A stretch of 64,000 bases of DNA from NCBI RefSeq assembly GCF_963678635.1, contig NC_087065.1:23827254-23891253 (forward strand). The letters run 5' to 3'. The notes below the pieces were generated by a model that ran no database searches, was not told the DNA's origin, and saw only the letters and a list, made by a program, of their open reading frames with translations. This stretch comes from Symsagittifera roscoffensis. Its lineage: Eukaryota; Xenacoelomorpha; Acoela; Convolutidae. Below are positions 11,801 to 23,884 of this stretch, in pieces; position 1 is the first letter of the stretch, and every line of letters begins with the position of its first letter. The position numbers were made by a program, and so were the translations under genes.

Positions 11801-12845
11801 TTTTCATCTGTCGTCAAAAATGGAAAACCTCGTCCTTCGAAAATGTGTAGCATCGGTCCAAGGGAAAAACAACAATCTTTTTAGAAAGTGACCTTTTAGA
11901 TAAACCAAAGTCTTTTGAGAGTGTCTTTATTATTGTCTGTACGGTAACCAGCAATTCTAGGCGCGTCTGACAAGTTTCAAGGTGTAGAGATCCCCATACT
12001 TTCCATTATCACGACTAAAAAAACCTGAAAAATAACAATTTTTTGTCGACAAGTTCATCAAGTTAAAAATCCTCCAGCAAAGTTTTTTTCTAACGGTTCC
12101 AACGCTACCGTAGTATGTTAACTTAAACCAATAATACTGAGTTTTTTAGACGCCCACATTAGCTGTCATGTGTTGTCATAAATGGAAAATTTTTTCTTTC
12201 GAAAATGTGTAGGATCTTTTTTTTAAAAACTGAGTTATTAGATAAACCAAAGTCGTCTTCTGAGAGTGTGTTTAACTACTGTATGTACAATAAAGAGCGT
12301 TTCTAGGCCAGTTTGGCAAACTTCATTGTGTAGAGAACCTCATAAGTTCCATTATCACGTCTAAAAAATCTGAAAACTACCAATTTTATGTCGACAAGAT
12401 CATTAAGTTAAAAACCCCAGCAACATTTTGCTCCTGGCTCCAATGTTGTCTTGGTAGATTTTTGTGATCAAATAAAACTAAGCTTTTCGAGACGCCCACA
12501 ATGGTTTTCATCTGTCGTCAAAAATGGAAAACCTCGTCCTTCGAAAATGTGTAGCATCGGTCCAAGGGAAAAACAACAATCTTTTTAGAAAGTGACCTTT
12601 TAGATAAACCAAAGTCTTTTGAGAGTGTCTTTATTATTGTCTGTACGGTAACCAGCAATTCTAGGCGCGTCTGACAAGTTTCAAGGTGTAGAGATCCCCA
12701 TACTTTCCATTATCACGACTAAAAAAACCTGAAAAATAACAATTTTTTGTCGACAAGTTCATCAAGTTAAAAATCCTCCAGCAAAGTTTTTTTCTAACGG
12801 TTCCAACGCTACCGTAGTATGTTAACTTAAACCAATAATACTGAG
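8880..12845. repeat. Higher-order repeat, copy 1 (3,966 bp)
   Basis: This block is repeated at 12846-16811 with a constant offset of 3,966 bp, about eleven monomers. Checks at four places show the same offset and only scattered single-base differences, for example near 9410/13376, 9507/13473 and 10530/14496. Both copies begin at the same unusual monomer junction, where 'aaaatgtgttggatcgcg' joins two monomer types out of register. Confidence 0.85.
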
Positions 12846-15800
12846 TTTTTTAGACGCCCACATTAGCTGTCTTGTGTTGTCATAAATGGAAAATTTTTTT
12901 TGAAAATGTGTTGGATCGCGATTTGAAAAATCTGAAAAACACTGATTTTGTGAAGACAAGTTCAATAGGTTAAAAATCGACCAGCGTAGTTTTGCCCATG
13001 GTTCCAAGAGCTCGTTGAGATGCTCACAATGACTGTCAAGTGCTGTCAAAAATGGAAAAACTCGTCCTTCGAAAATGTGTAGCATCTATTCAAGGGAAGA
13101 AAACAACCTTTTTACAAATTGACATTTTATATAAATCAAATGCTTCTAAGAGTGTTATAAAGTAGTGTTTGTACAATAAAGAGCAATTTTAGGCTATTCT
13201 GAAAAATTTCAACGCGTAGAGAACCCCATACTTTCCCTTATCGCGATTTAAAAAATCTGAAAAACACTGATTTTGTGACGACAAGTTCAATAGGTTAAAA
13301 ATCGACCAGCGCAATTTTGCCCATGGTTCCAAGAGCTCGTTGAGATGCTCACAATGACTGTCATGTGCTGTCAAAATTGGAAGAACTCGTTCTTCGAAAA
13401 CGTGTAGCATCTATCCATGGGGAAAATAGTCTTCTTACAAAGTGACCTATTGTATAAATTAAGTTCTTCTGAGAGTGTTATAAACTAGAGTATGTACAAT
13501 AAAGAGCAATTCTGGGCGAGTCTGACAAGTTTCAACGTTTTGAGAACCCCATACGTTCCGTTTTCACGACTAAAGAAATCAAGAAATCTGAAAACTACCG
13601 ATTTTATGTCGACAAGTTAAAAAGAGCCCAGCAAGTTTTTGCTCCCGACTCCAACGTTACCTTGGTAGGTTTACATAATCAAATAAAATTGAGCTCTTCG
13701 AGCGCCCACATTAGCTTTCATGTGCCGTCAAAACTGAAAAAACTTGTCCTTCGAAAATGTGTAGCATCTATCCAAGAGAAAAAACAATCTTTTACAAATT
13801 GACCTATTATATAAACCAAATTTTTCTGAGACTGTTATAAACTTGTGTATGTTTATAACTCTGAAAAAATCTGAAAAACACTGATTTTTTGACGACAAGT
13901 TCAGTAGGTTAAAAATGGACCTGCGCAATTCCGCCCTTGGTTCCAACGGCACTCCTTGAGGTATACATTATCAAAGAATTTTGAGCACTTTGAGATGTTC
14001 ACAATTACTGTCATATGTCGCCGAAAATGGAAAAAACTTTTCCTTCGAAAATGCGTAGCATCTATCCAAGGGAAAAAACAATCTTCTTACAAATTGGCTC
14101 ATTATATAAACCAAATTTTTCTAAGAGTGTTATAAACTAGTGTAGGTTCAATAAAAAGCAATTCTAGGCGCGTCTGAAAAGTTTCAACACGTAGCGAATC
14201 CCGTACGTTCCCTTATCGCGACTTGAAAAAATCTAAAAACACTGATTTTGTGACGACAATTTCAATAGGTTAAAATGGACCAGCGCAATTTTGCCCATGA
14301 TTGTAACATTACCCCATGAGGTTTTAATTATCAAAGAATTTTGAGCTCTTTGAGAAGCTCATATTGGCTGTCATGTGTTGTCTAAAATAGAAGAACTCGT
14401 TCTTCGAAAATGTGTAGCATCGATCCAAGGGAAAAACAACAATCTTTTTAGAAAGTGACCTATTAGATGAACCAAGGTCTTTTGGGAGTGTTCTTAACTA
14501 GTGTCTGTACGGTAACCAGCAATTCTAGGCGCGTCTGACAAGTTTCAAGGTGTAGAGATCCCCATACTTTCCATTATCACGGCTTTAAAAATCTGAAAAA
14601 TAACGATTTTTTGTCGACAAGTTCATTAAGTTAAAAACCCTCCAGTTAATTTTTTTTTAAAGGTTTTAACGCTACTGTAGTATGTTAACTTAAACCAATA
14701 ATACTGAGTTTTTTTAGACGCCCACATTAGCTGTCATGTGTTGTCATAAATGGAAAATTTTTTTCTGAAAATGTGTAGGATCTTTTTTTTAAAACTGAAC
14801 TATTAGATAAACCAAAGTCATCTTCTGAGAGTGTTTAACTTTTGTATGTACAATAAAGAGCATTTTCAGGCGAGTTTGACAAATTTCAATGTGTAGAGAA
14901 CCTCATAAGTTCCATTATCACGTCTAAAAAATCTGAAAACTACCAATTTTATGTCGACAAGTTCATTTAGTTAAAAACCCCAGCAAAATTTTTCCCGGCT
15001 TCAACGTTATTTTGGTAGATTTTTATAATCAAATAAAACTAAGCTTTTCGAGACGCCCACAATGGTTTTCATCTGTCGTCAAAAATGGAAAACCTCGTCC
15101 TTCGAAAATGTGTAGCATCGGTCCAAGGGAAAAACAACAATCTTTTTAGAAAGTGACCTTTTAGATAAACCAAAGTCTTTTGAGAGTGTCTTTATTATTG
15201 TCTGTACGGTAACCAGCAATTCTAGGCGCGTCTGACAAGTTTCAAGGTGTAGAGATCCCCATACTTTCCATTATCACGACTTTAAAAATCTCAAAAATAA
15301 CGATTTTTTGTCGACAAGTTCATTAAGTTAAAAACCCTCCAGTTAAATTTTTTTCTAACGTTTCTAACGCTACTGTAGTATGTTAACTTAAACCAATAAT
15401 ACTGAGTTTTTTTAGATGCCCACATTAGCTGTCATGTGTTGTCATAAATGGAAAATTTTTTTCTGAAAATGTGTAGGATTTTTTTTTAAAACTGAACTAT
15501 TAGATAACCCAAAGTCGTCTTCTGAGAGTGTGTTTAACTTTTGTATGTACAATAAAGAGCATTTCTAGGCGAGTTTGACAAATTTCATTGTGTAGAGAAC
15601 CTCATAAGTTCCATTATCACGTCTAAAAAATCTGAAAACTACCAATTTTATGTCGACAAGTTCATTAAGTTAAAAACCCCAGCAAAATTTTGTCCCGGCT
15701 TCAACGTTGTTTTGGTAGTTTTTTATAATCAAATAAAACTAAGCTTTTCGAGACGCCCACAATGGTTTTCATCTGTCATCAAAAATGGAAAACCTCGTCC

Positions 15801-16811
15801 TTCGAAAATGTGTAGCATCGGTCCAAGGGAAAAACAACAATCTTTTTAGAAAGTGACCTTTTAGATAAACCAAAGTCTTTTGAGAGTGTCTTTATTATTG
15901 TCTGTACGGTAACCAGCAATTCTAGGCGCGTCTGACAAGTTTCAAGGTGTAGAGATCCCCATACTTTCCATTATCACGACTAAAAAAACCTGAAAAATAA
16001 CAATTTTTTGTCGACAACTTCATCAAGTTAAAAATCCTCCAGCAAAGTTTTTTTCTAACGGTTCCAACGCTACCGTAGTATGTTAACTTAAACCAATAAT
16101 ACTGAGTTTTTTAGACGCCCACATTAGCTGTCATGTGTTGTCATAAATGGAAAATTTTTTCTTTCGAAAATGTGTAGGATCTTTTTTTTAAAAACTGAAC
16201 TATTAGATAAACCAAAGTCGTCTTCTGAGAGTGTGTTTAACTACTGTATGTACAATAAAGAGCGTTTCTAGGCGAGTTTGGCAAACTTCATTGTGTAGAG
16301 AACCTCATAAGTTCCATTATCACGTCTAAAAAATCTGAAAACTACCAATTTTATGTCGACAAGTTCATTAAGTTAAAAACCCCAGCAACATTTTGCTCCC
16401 GGCTCCAATGTTGTCTTGGTAGATTTTTGTGATCAAATAAAACTAAGCTTTTCGAGACGCCCACAATGGTTTTCATCTGTCGTCAAAAATGGAAAACCTC
16501 GTCCTTCGAAAATGTGTAGCATCGGTCCAAGGGAAAAACAACAATCTTTTTAGAAAGTGACCTTTTAGATAAACCAAAGTCTTTTGAGAGTGTTCTTAAT
16601 TTTTGTCTGTACGGTAACCAGCAATTCTAGGCGCAACTGACAAGTTTCAAGGTGTAGAGATCCCCATACTTTCCATTATCACGACTAAAAAAACCTGAAA
16701 AATAACAATTTTTTGTCGACAAGTTCATCAAGTTAAAAACCCTCCAGCAAAGTTTTTTTCTAACGGTTCCAACGCTACCGTAGTATGTTAACTTAAATCA
16801 ATAATACTGAG
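12846..16811. repeat. Higher-order repeat, copy 2 (3,966 bp)
   Basis: Near-identical copy of 8880-12845. The similarity ends near 16.8 kb, where the array continues with ordinary diverged monomers and does not re-enter the unusual junction. Confidence 0.85.
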
Positions 16812-18437
16812 TTTTTGTGGACGCCCACATTAGCTGTCATGTGTTGTCATAAATGGAAAATTTTTTCTTTCGAAAACGTGTAGGATCTTTTTTAAAAAAA
16901 CTGAACTATTAGATAAACCAAAGTCGTCTTCTGAGAGTGTGTTTAACTTTTGTATGTACAATAAAGAGCATTTCTAGGCGAGTTTGACAAATTTCATTTT
17001 GTAGAGAACCTCATAAGTTCCATTATCACGTCTAAAAAATCTGAAAACTACCAATTTTATGTCGACAAGTTCATTAAGTTAAAAACCCCAGCAAAATTTT
17101 GTCCCGGCTTCAACGTTGTTTTGGTAGATTTTTATAATCAAATAAAACTAAGCTTTTCGAGACGCCCACAATGGTTTTCATCTGTCGTCAGAAATGGAAA
17201 ACCTCGTCCTTCGAAAATGTGTAGCATCGGTCCAAGGGAAAAACAACAATCTTTTTAGAAAGTGACCTTTTAGATAAACCAAAGTTTTTTGAGAGTGTTA
17301 TAAAGTAGCGTTTGTACAATAAAGAGTAATTTTAGCGAGTCTGAAAAGTTTCAACTTGTAGATAACCCCATAATTTCCCTTATCGCGATTTAAAAAATCT
17401 GAAAAACACTGAGTTTGTGACGACAAGTTCAATAGGTTAAAAATGGACCAGCGCAATTTTGCCCATGATTCTAACATTACCCCATGAGGTTTCAATTATC
17501 AAAGATTTTTGAGCCCTTTGAGAAGCTCATATTGGCTGTCATGTGTTATCTAAAATGGAAGAACTCGTTCTTCGAAAATGTGTAGCATCGATCCAACGGA
17601 AAAACAACAATCTTTTTAGAAAGTGACCTATTAGATAAATCAAAGTCTTTTGGGAATGTATTAATTAGTGTCTGTACGGTAATCAGCAATTCTAGACGCG
17701 TCTGACAAGTTTCAAGGTGTAGAGATTCCCATAATATCCATTATCACGACTAAAAAAATCTGAAAATTAACGATTTTATGTCGACAAGTTCATTAAGTTA
17801 AAAACCCTCCAGCAATTTTTTTCTCCCGGCTCCAATGCTACTTAAGTATGTTTACTTAATCCAATAATACTGCGCTTTTTGAGACGCTCACATTAGCTGT
17901 CATGTGTTGTCATAAATGGAAAATTTTTTCTTTCGAAAATGTGTAGCATCTTTTTTTTATTAAAAAAACTGACCTATTAAATAAACCAAAGTCTTCTGAG
18001 AGTGTGTTTAACTTCTGTATGTACAATAAAGAAAATTTCTAGGCGAGTTTGACAAACTTCATTGCGTAGAGAACCTCATAAGTTCCATTATCACGTCTAA
18101 AAAATCTGAAAACTACAATTTTATATCGACAAGTTCATTAAGTTAAAAACCCAAGCAAAATTTTGCTCCCGACTCCAACGTTATTTTGATAGAATTTTAT
18201 AATCAAATAAAACTAAGCTCCTCGAGACGCCCACAATGGTTTTCATCTGTCGTCAAAAATGGAAAACTCGTCCTTCGAAAATGTGTAGCATCTATTCAAG
18301 GGAAGAAAACAACCTTTTTACAAATTGACATTTTATATAAACCAAATTCTTCTGAGAGTGTTATAAAGTAGTGTTTGTACAATAAAGAGCAATTTTGGGC
18401 GAGTCTGAAAAGTTTCAACGTGTAGAGAACCCCATAT

Positions 18438-19182
18438 TAATGTTTCGTTGCGGAGCTTTCGTTAATTGGAATCTAAAATCTTCGTTTCTTGAATGACATC
18501 ATCTGAATGGGAAATAATTATTTGGTTATTATTTTCGAGCCATCGAATTTTTTATGTGATACAGCACGCACTAGCGAATTCATAAATAAGATCATTTGAA
18601 TGAATTAAAGTAAACTTAATAATTCAAGGATACCGATTAACGAAAAATGGAAATACAAAAAAATATATATAATAAAAAAAAATTTTGTATTTGCACTATT
18701 ATATCTGCATCTATTATATTTATTATGTTAACATTTTCTGTTAATATTTACTTCGATTTTGTGAGAAAGGTATTTAGCCTATAAGAACGCTTAGCAGTTT
18801 TGATTGCTTGAAACTTTTTCAGCATTTGGTCCCTCCAGCATGAGAACCCTCCCCATTTCACAGCAAAAAGTTAGATTGCCTATAAACTAACTGAACGGAA
18901 TTTTTTTTCTAGTGGTTCAAAAAGAGAAAGATGCAAGAGCTATATGTACAACAATTTTTGTCAGCTTCTTTTTACATCAGATGTGCCTTATATTTACTGA
19001 CCTAATGGTTAAGTTTGTTGCAAATGAATGTTCATGCGATACTTTTTTAAAATTGTATTTTCATTTTTGAAAGCGTTTTTTACTCTATTTGTTTGATTCT
19101 TAAATTTGTCGAGAATTCTGTTAAAAGGAGAGCATTTTTTCTTTTTTATCTTGTGAAGTAATTGTTAATTCAAGGTTTAATA
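18438..19182. promoter_or_regulatory. Upstream flank of B-box gene copy 1
   Basis: Non-coding. From about 18610 onward it is duplicated at about 23885-24417, ahead of the B-box pseudogene, so it travelled with the gene and presumably holds its promoter. No clear TATA box or other site can be assigned. Confidence 0.4.
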
Positions 19183-20955
19183 ATGGAAACATCACATCAA
19201 AAGGATGTTGCCTCGTCATCTGAAGCTAACTTTGTTCCGGCCGATGCTACAAATCAACTCACGATCTGTTATTCGTGCAGTCTCGAAGTTGCTGATAACT
19301 CTCCATACAGATGTAGAAATTGCACGTACGAGGAACCAAATGACTCTGAAATCATGCGATTCTTTTGTGAGCATTGCATCGCAATTCATATTCGGAAGCA
19401 GCATGAAGTTATTGATTGTAATGGATATGAACCTGCTGTTTGCAAAGATCATAAACAAATATCATCCTGGTTTTGCGAAGATTGTAAGTGCACGTTCTGC
19501 GCAAATTGTATCAACAAGCACGCAAAGCATGATTTCTTGGAAGTGGACAAAAAGGCAGCAGTGTTGAAAAAAGAATTGTTTTCAGTTGTTGGCGATCTCG
19601 ACGCAAATCTAAAATCTCTGAATGCGAAAACGGATGAAATGAAAGAAATCATTTCGGGTTATTCTGAGCAGTTGAAAGTTGAACAAGAGTGGGTGAATTC
19701 TTTAGTGCGAAAACTAGAGATCGAATTGAAACAGAAAATCAGTGAAAAGCGTTGCGAAGACCCCGACGGAAATCTGGTTTCTCTGAAAGCTCGGTCAGAT
19801 CAAGGTACAGATGCTCAGAATAGTTTGATTTTCTTATTGCAAATGTCCAATGGCAAGTTAGTTGAATCATTTGAAGATAGGAAAGCGAAAGCTTTTGCAG
19901 CTCTGGAAGACCAAAATCAATTTCTCGTCAAAGAAAAGTCATTGGAAAATTTCTCCTTCCAGGGTGATTTGAATGTGTTTGTTGCAAACATGGTTGAAAC
20001 TATATTGGAGAAGGTATCGATTGCAAACATTACTGAACTCAATGATGGCAATCTAGAAAAGATAGAAACAAAAATCTTTCTACCGGACGAACTAGCAAAT
20101 GATAGGTCCAACAACACGCTTTGGATTGGCTCTCATAAAACGGGTGGATCGTTGTTAGATATTATTCAGGCAAGCAGAGGCGTTGTGATGATACGTTCAT
20201 GGAAGTTGGAGAAGGCTGAAGGTAAATTGAAACTTATAATGGATTCATATTGGGAGTCCGATCTGCAAAATTGTCCCATGGTAATTTTTCCCATGTCAGA
20301 CTGCGATTTCGCTTACTTGCAAGATCGCAAATGGTTTAATTTAAAAACAGATATGGTTGCTGGCAGTCAAATTATCACGCCTGTTTTTGGAAGTAAATTT
20401 CAAAACGGAGATATATTGATTGTCGAAGACAATTCAAAGACACAACATGCCTTGTATTGGAGTAAAGAAACACGGAATATTAAGTTTGATCCAGTGATCA
20501 ACATTGATGCAAAGTGCTTAACACAATGCCCAAAACCTCGTCCATTTTTGAAACACACGATGTTCAATGCCAATACTTGTTTGAAAGTTGAAGTTATGGA
20601 CTTGATTTATATTAATTTCATTGAAAAGCGTGTTAGCTATATCTACCAGAAAGTCCACGAGTTTCCTGAAATCGATTACATTCACCCGGTGTTCGAAGAG
20701 CAGTCTCATTTTGTTGTCTGGTGCTCTCAGCTCAAGTGTGGAAAAGTTTTAAAGCTATGTGAAAACAAAAAGATCGAAGTCGTGGAAGTTTTCAGCTGGT
20801 CGGAAGAAGCCAGTCACATAAGCATTAGGCTAAACAGCGTGAACAAAACTTGCACTTTCTGCCAATTTAGCTGTACGCGAAAATTATATAGTGAAACCAG
20901 CAATGTATTTGAATTCAATGACCAATTTGTTATCATGCTGATTTCAATGATATAA
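19183..20955 (+). CDS. Tandem B-box zinc-finger (TRIM-like) protein, intronless
   Basis: 590 aa, complete in one exon. Two consecutive B-box-type zinc sites are visible. The first uses C29/C32, C44/C47, C62/C65, H69 and H74. The second uses C87/H90, C98/C101, C106/C109, H113 and H116. There is no RING finger ahead of them, so ubiquitin-ligase activity is not supported. Residues about 122-240 are Lys/Glu/Leu-rich and probably a coiled coil, as in TRIM proteins. The C-terminal 300 residues form a domain I do not recognise, with landmarks 'WIGSHKTGGSLLDIIQ' (about 314) and 'VVWCSQLKCGKVLKLC' (about 510). No signal peptide or membrane span is seen. The first in-frame ATG after an upstream region shared by both copies was chosen. 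B-boxes usually mediate protein interaction. The precise role is unknown. Confidence 0.9.
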   Translation: METSHQKDVASSSEANFVPADATNQLTICYSCSLEVADNSPYRCRNCTYEEPNDSEIMRFFCEHCIAIHIRKQHEVIDCNGYEPAVCKDHKQISSWFCEDCKCTFCANCINKHAKHDFLEVDKKAAVLKKELFSVVGDLDANLKSLNAKTDEMKEIISGYSEQLKVEQEWVNSLVRKLEIELKQKISEKRCEDPDGNLVSLKARSDQGTDAQNSLIFLLQMSNGKLVESFEDRKAKAFAALEDQNQFLVKEKSLENFSFQGDLNVFVANMVETILEKVSIANITELNDGNLEKIETKIFLPDELANDRSNNTLWIGSHKTGGSLLDIIQASRGVVMIRSWKLEKAEGKLKLIMDSYWESDLQNCPMVIFPMSDCDFAYLQDRKWFNLKTDMVAGSQIITPVFGSKFQNGDILIVEDNSKTQHALYWSKETRNIKFDPVINIDAKCLTQCPKPRPFLKHTMFNANTCLKVEVMDLIYINFIEKRVSYIYQKVHEFPEIDYIHPVFEEQSHFVVWCSQLKCGKVLKLCENKKIEVVEVFSWSEEASHISIRLNSVNKTCTFCQFSCTRKLYSETSNVFEFNDQFVIMLISMI

Positions 20956-22014
20956 AAATCGTATTTAAAAGCAATTAGAGTTTTATCTTAGCTTTCGACT
21001 TGCACAAAGCCTTTGAAGATTTTTGCTTTTTTTAGGTTTATCTCTCCGCAAAACAACTCTAACTTATGTCTTATATTTATCTGTTTGATAAATAGTAAAT
21101 ATAATTTGAAAATTTTTCACATTATTTATTAACAATGAATATTATTTTTTTTCCAAAAAATTAGAAAAATGCTATTGGAGCTTTCTACGAAACGCGATCT
21201 CGTACAGAAGCTTAAAAGTATCTGTACTAGAAGCGTGAGCAGAGCTTGAGGGGTCCTTGCAGACACCCATGTTTTAGGATAGGGAATAGAACATCCTGTC
21301 CGCCAGCTATGTTTTAAGATAGGGATTAGGGTTGCAATGTATTGATATAGGTTATAGGTTTCCCTATATATATTAAGTTGTTTTTTACCAAGTTTCAGAT
21401 GGTGAATTGCAAAAAGTTTTTTTTGCGCCCAATTTTCACTTATTTTTGACGCTCTTTTGTCCGAAAACATCCGTTTTCATAGCAACTTCTGCAATTTGAG
21501 ATGTGTAAAAGCTATGTTTTCTTTATATACTCTAGGATGGTAAGTTCCAGCTGATAAATCTCAGAAAGTTTTTGAATTTTTATTTGGACATGCCTTGTTG
21601 GAAAAACCAAACAAAAACTTTTTCTAATTGTAAGTTTCAGATGGTAAGTTTCGACAAAAAAGAAGTTTCGATTAAGACTATGCAAGTGTGATCTAATATA
21701 TCTTAGATTAGTTTTTCCAAAAAACCTATTAAATACTTATTTCATCCTAGTTTGGCAGCTCCCTACGGTTGATTTAATTGACATCCCACTTAATTTTTTC
21801 CCCAGGTTATCTGGAGAAAAGATCAGAGCTCCCTTCTACTAATTTTTTGTTAGATTTTTTTTGTATTTCTTCCGATAGTGATCATATGATTTTATGACAG
21901 ATGCATATAAGCAGTTCTGAACGGAGCTAATTCCAAGTTTTAATTTAAAAATAAAGTTTATCCTATCAAAACTGCTTGATTTTTTATTGGAAGCTATAAT
22001 TATTAGCTAAGAAT
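20956..22014. other. Intergenic, shared by both duplication copies
   Basis: Non-coding spacer between the B-box gene and the minus-strand LINE part. A short internal direct repeat around 'ttttaggatagggaatag' and 'ttttaagatagggattag' (about 21272-21330) is present in both copies. Open frames here are not conserved between the copies. Confidence 0.5.
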
Positions 22015-23868
22015 ATTAACTAATCCCTAAATACTTGCAAAAAGATGCAGTTTAAACGTTTTCATGAGTGATAGAAAGTGGTTGGTTTAAATTGGAAGCA
22101 CTTAATTCTACTTTCAGTTGCACTGTTTTGTCTAAGTTCAAGGAAAGTTTATTGGCATTTAACCAATTACTTATATAACTCAAATAGTTCTGAACTTCTA
22201 AAGCTGTGCATCCTAGTGAATTTGTATCGTCTGCGAAGAGAAACACCTGAGTGTTTTTACATGCACTAGGAAGATCGTTTCTATAGATAAGAAACAGGAA
22301 CAACAGAGGATCTAAAATTGAGCCCTATGGCACAACGCAAACATTGTGTTTCCAGGAAAAACTTTTACCAGACATTTATACACGCTGTTGGCGATTACTT
22401 AGATAATTGCTCAACCAGTTTGATGCTTTGCTTTTCATTCAGTAAACGTTCAATTTTTTATTTAATAGTTTCGGATCAATAGTCTCGAGCGCTTTTTTGA
22501 TATCCGAGAAAAAGTTGTTTTTTTTCGCCCCTTTTTTCATGTCTTAACCTTTTAGTTACCTCACTAAGGCATCAATAATACTGTGCTTAGTTCTGAATCC
22601 AAACTCTTATAGAACAAATTGAATTTCTCGAAAAATGCTTATATTCTTTTGTACATTACTCGCTCATAAACCTTACTCAAAGCATTCAGTATTGCCATTG
22701 CACGATAGTTGTTTTCATTGTTCTTTGAATCATCTTTGTGTAATGGCAAAACTTTGGCTTTCGCTAATTCATTTGAAAGTTTGCCTTCTTGAAATGATAG
22801 ATTAATTAATATCGAGAGAATAGGCGAAATTACTGAGGTTGCCAATTTGAATATTTGGTTGCTTATATTGTCATCGCCTGAAGAAGTTATCGCAGGTAAC
22901 GTATCAATGCATGCAAATATTTCATGAGTTGATCTCTGCTAAAAAAAGAAACTTTTATTCCAGGAAGGTATACTGGACTCTGATAATTCATATTTTTTGT
23001 ATAGTTAACCCCAATCTTACAAAAAAAATTTTGAGATGTTCCACGGCAGTCGAAGGTGAAGGATGCTCGGTGAGAATGCAACATGAGGAAAGACTGGGTA
23101 CTGATAATGAACTCGATTGTTTTCCTTTAAGCTCATTGAGCAGTTTGAATGTTTGTCTGTGGATCTCTGATATATTTATTCAATTTGTTGAAATAAAATG
23201 TTTTTTTTTGCAGTTTTTCTTTTTCTAACTGTTGCCTCGCTCCCTTAAATTGGTTTTGTTTATTAGTATTGTTTTTATCACAAACCCAATTTTTGTGTAT
23301 TTTATTTCTCTAGTTTTTTTTTGTTTTTTACTCGATTTGTATTGCATGGAGTTAGTTTTGTTCTTTATAATTCCGCTACATTTTAGGTGCATTTTCATTG
23401 AGTGTGTTTTGAGAAAGCAGATGAAATTTGTCAAAATTTTCATTAGTATTCGATATTTTGAAATCATTAAATCGATGATTGAGCAAACATAGGAACTTTT
23501 CAACTAGGTCGGAGGATTTCGAAAAGGACATATCTCGGACATTTTCAAGGCCTTCTTCCAATTTTTGTTTTATTGGAAAACTGAAACTAACACGATAAGG
23601 ATCAGAACAATTTTGGTGTTCGAGAACATTTACATTTGCATTGTCTACATCTCTCACTGAGAAATGATCGAGACAAGTTTTGGTCGTTGATTACACTCGG
23701 GCTGCCTCTTTGACAAGAGAGTCAAAACCATATGAGTTGAACGTGTTTGTGTAATTGGCATCTATCCAATTGGTTTTTAATGTATCTATATTGAAATATC
23801 CGCATACCATCTGTGGTATTTGAGACGATGTGAACCCGAGAAAGCTATTTAAATTTACAAAAAAAAAC
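22015..23868 (-). mobile_element. LINE (APE endonuclease/RT type), dead 3' part, copy 1
   Basis: Read on the minus strand from 23868 down. The end of an AP-type endonuclease domain shows 'CGYFNIDTLK', a degenerate GDFN motif, followed by 'TCLDHF'. A linker follows, then reverse transcriptase: 'NNYRAMAILNALSKVYERV' (family: NYRPIs...SKi.E), 'GSILDPLLFLFLIYRNDLP' and the catalytic 'FLFADDTN', then 'SNWLNANKLSLNLDKT' and 'CKYLGI'. The PQG glutamine codon is now TAG, and several frame changes are needed to read through. This fits a CR1/Jockey/L2-like non-LTR element. The same stop is present in copy 2, so the element was dead before the duplication. Confidence 0.85.
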
Positions 23869-23884
23869 TTTAATTTAGATCATT

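Larger units (their letters stand above)
7390..18437. repeat. Satellite array, about 345-360 bp monomers
   Basis: About 30 head-to-tail diverged monomers. Each contains an ordered series of recognisable blocks: 'tcgaaaatgtgtagcatc', 'ccaagggaaaaa', 'agagtgtt...aac', 'gtacaataaagagcaattc', 'caagtttcaa', 'gagaaccccata' and 'gtcgacaagttcattaagtt'. Spacing between successive 'aaatgtgtag' blocks is about 340-360 bp. At least two monomer subtypes alternate in the right half. Recurring minus-strand open frames of about 73 codons are by-products of the monomer. The array ends sharply at about 18437 within a monomer. Confidence 0.93.
18610..23868. repeat. Tandem segmental duplication, copy 1
   Basis: About 5.2 kb holding the intact B-box gene (plus strand) and a LINE 3' part (minus strand). 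The same order and orientation recur immediately to the right at about 23885-28980. The offset falls from about 5,270 bp at the left end to about 5,116 bp at the right end because of small deletions in copy 2. Confidence 0.92.

Noticed and set aside
2951-16811. The ~4.0-kb offset of the left exon duplication as an older member of the 3,966-bp higher-order repeat
   Set aside because: The sequence between the left copies is mostly non-satellite, so the similar spacing is coincidental.
7551-17495. Recurring minus-strand open frames of about 73-88 codons with related peptides
   Set aside because: They repeat with the satellite monomer, start and stop at monomer features and have no splice context. 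They are by-products of the repeat, not a gene family.
7390-18437. Possible CRISPR-like or other spaced repeat array
   Set aside because: Units are long, contiguous and diverged with no unique spacers, and the window is eukaryotic. It is a satellite.
21129-21470. Minus-strand 113-codon open frame, partly repeated at 26366-26602
   Set aside because: Shared only because the segment is duplicated. The copy is truncated, with no protein family resemblance and no conserved start.
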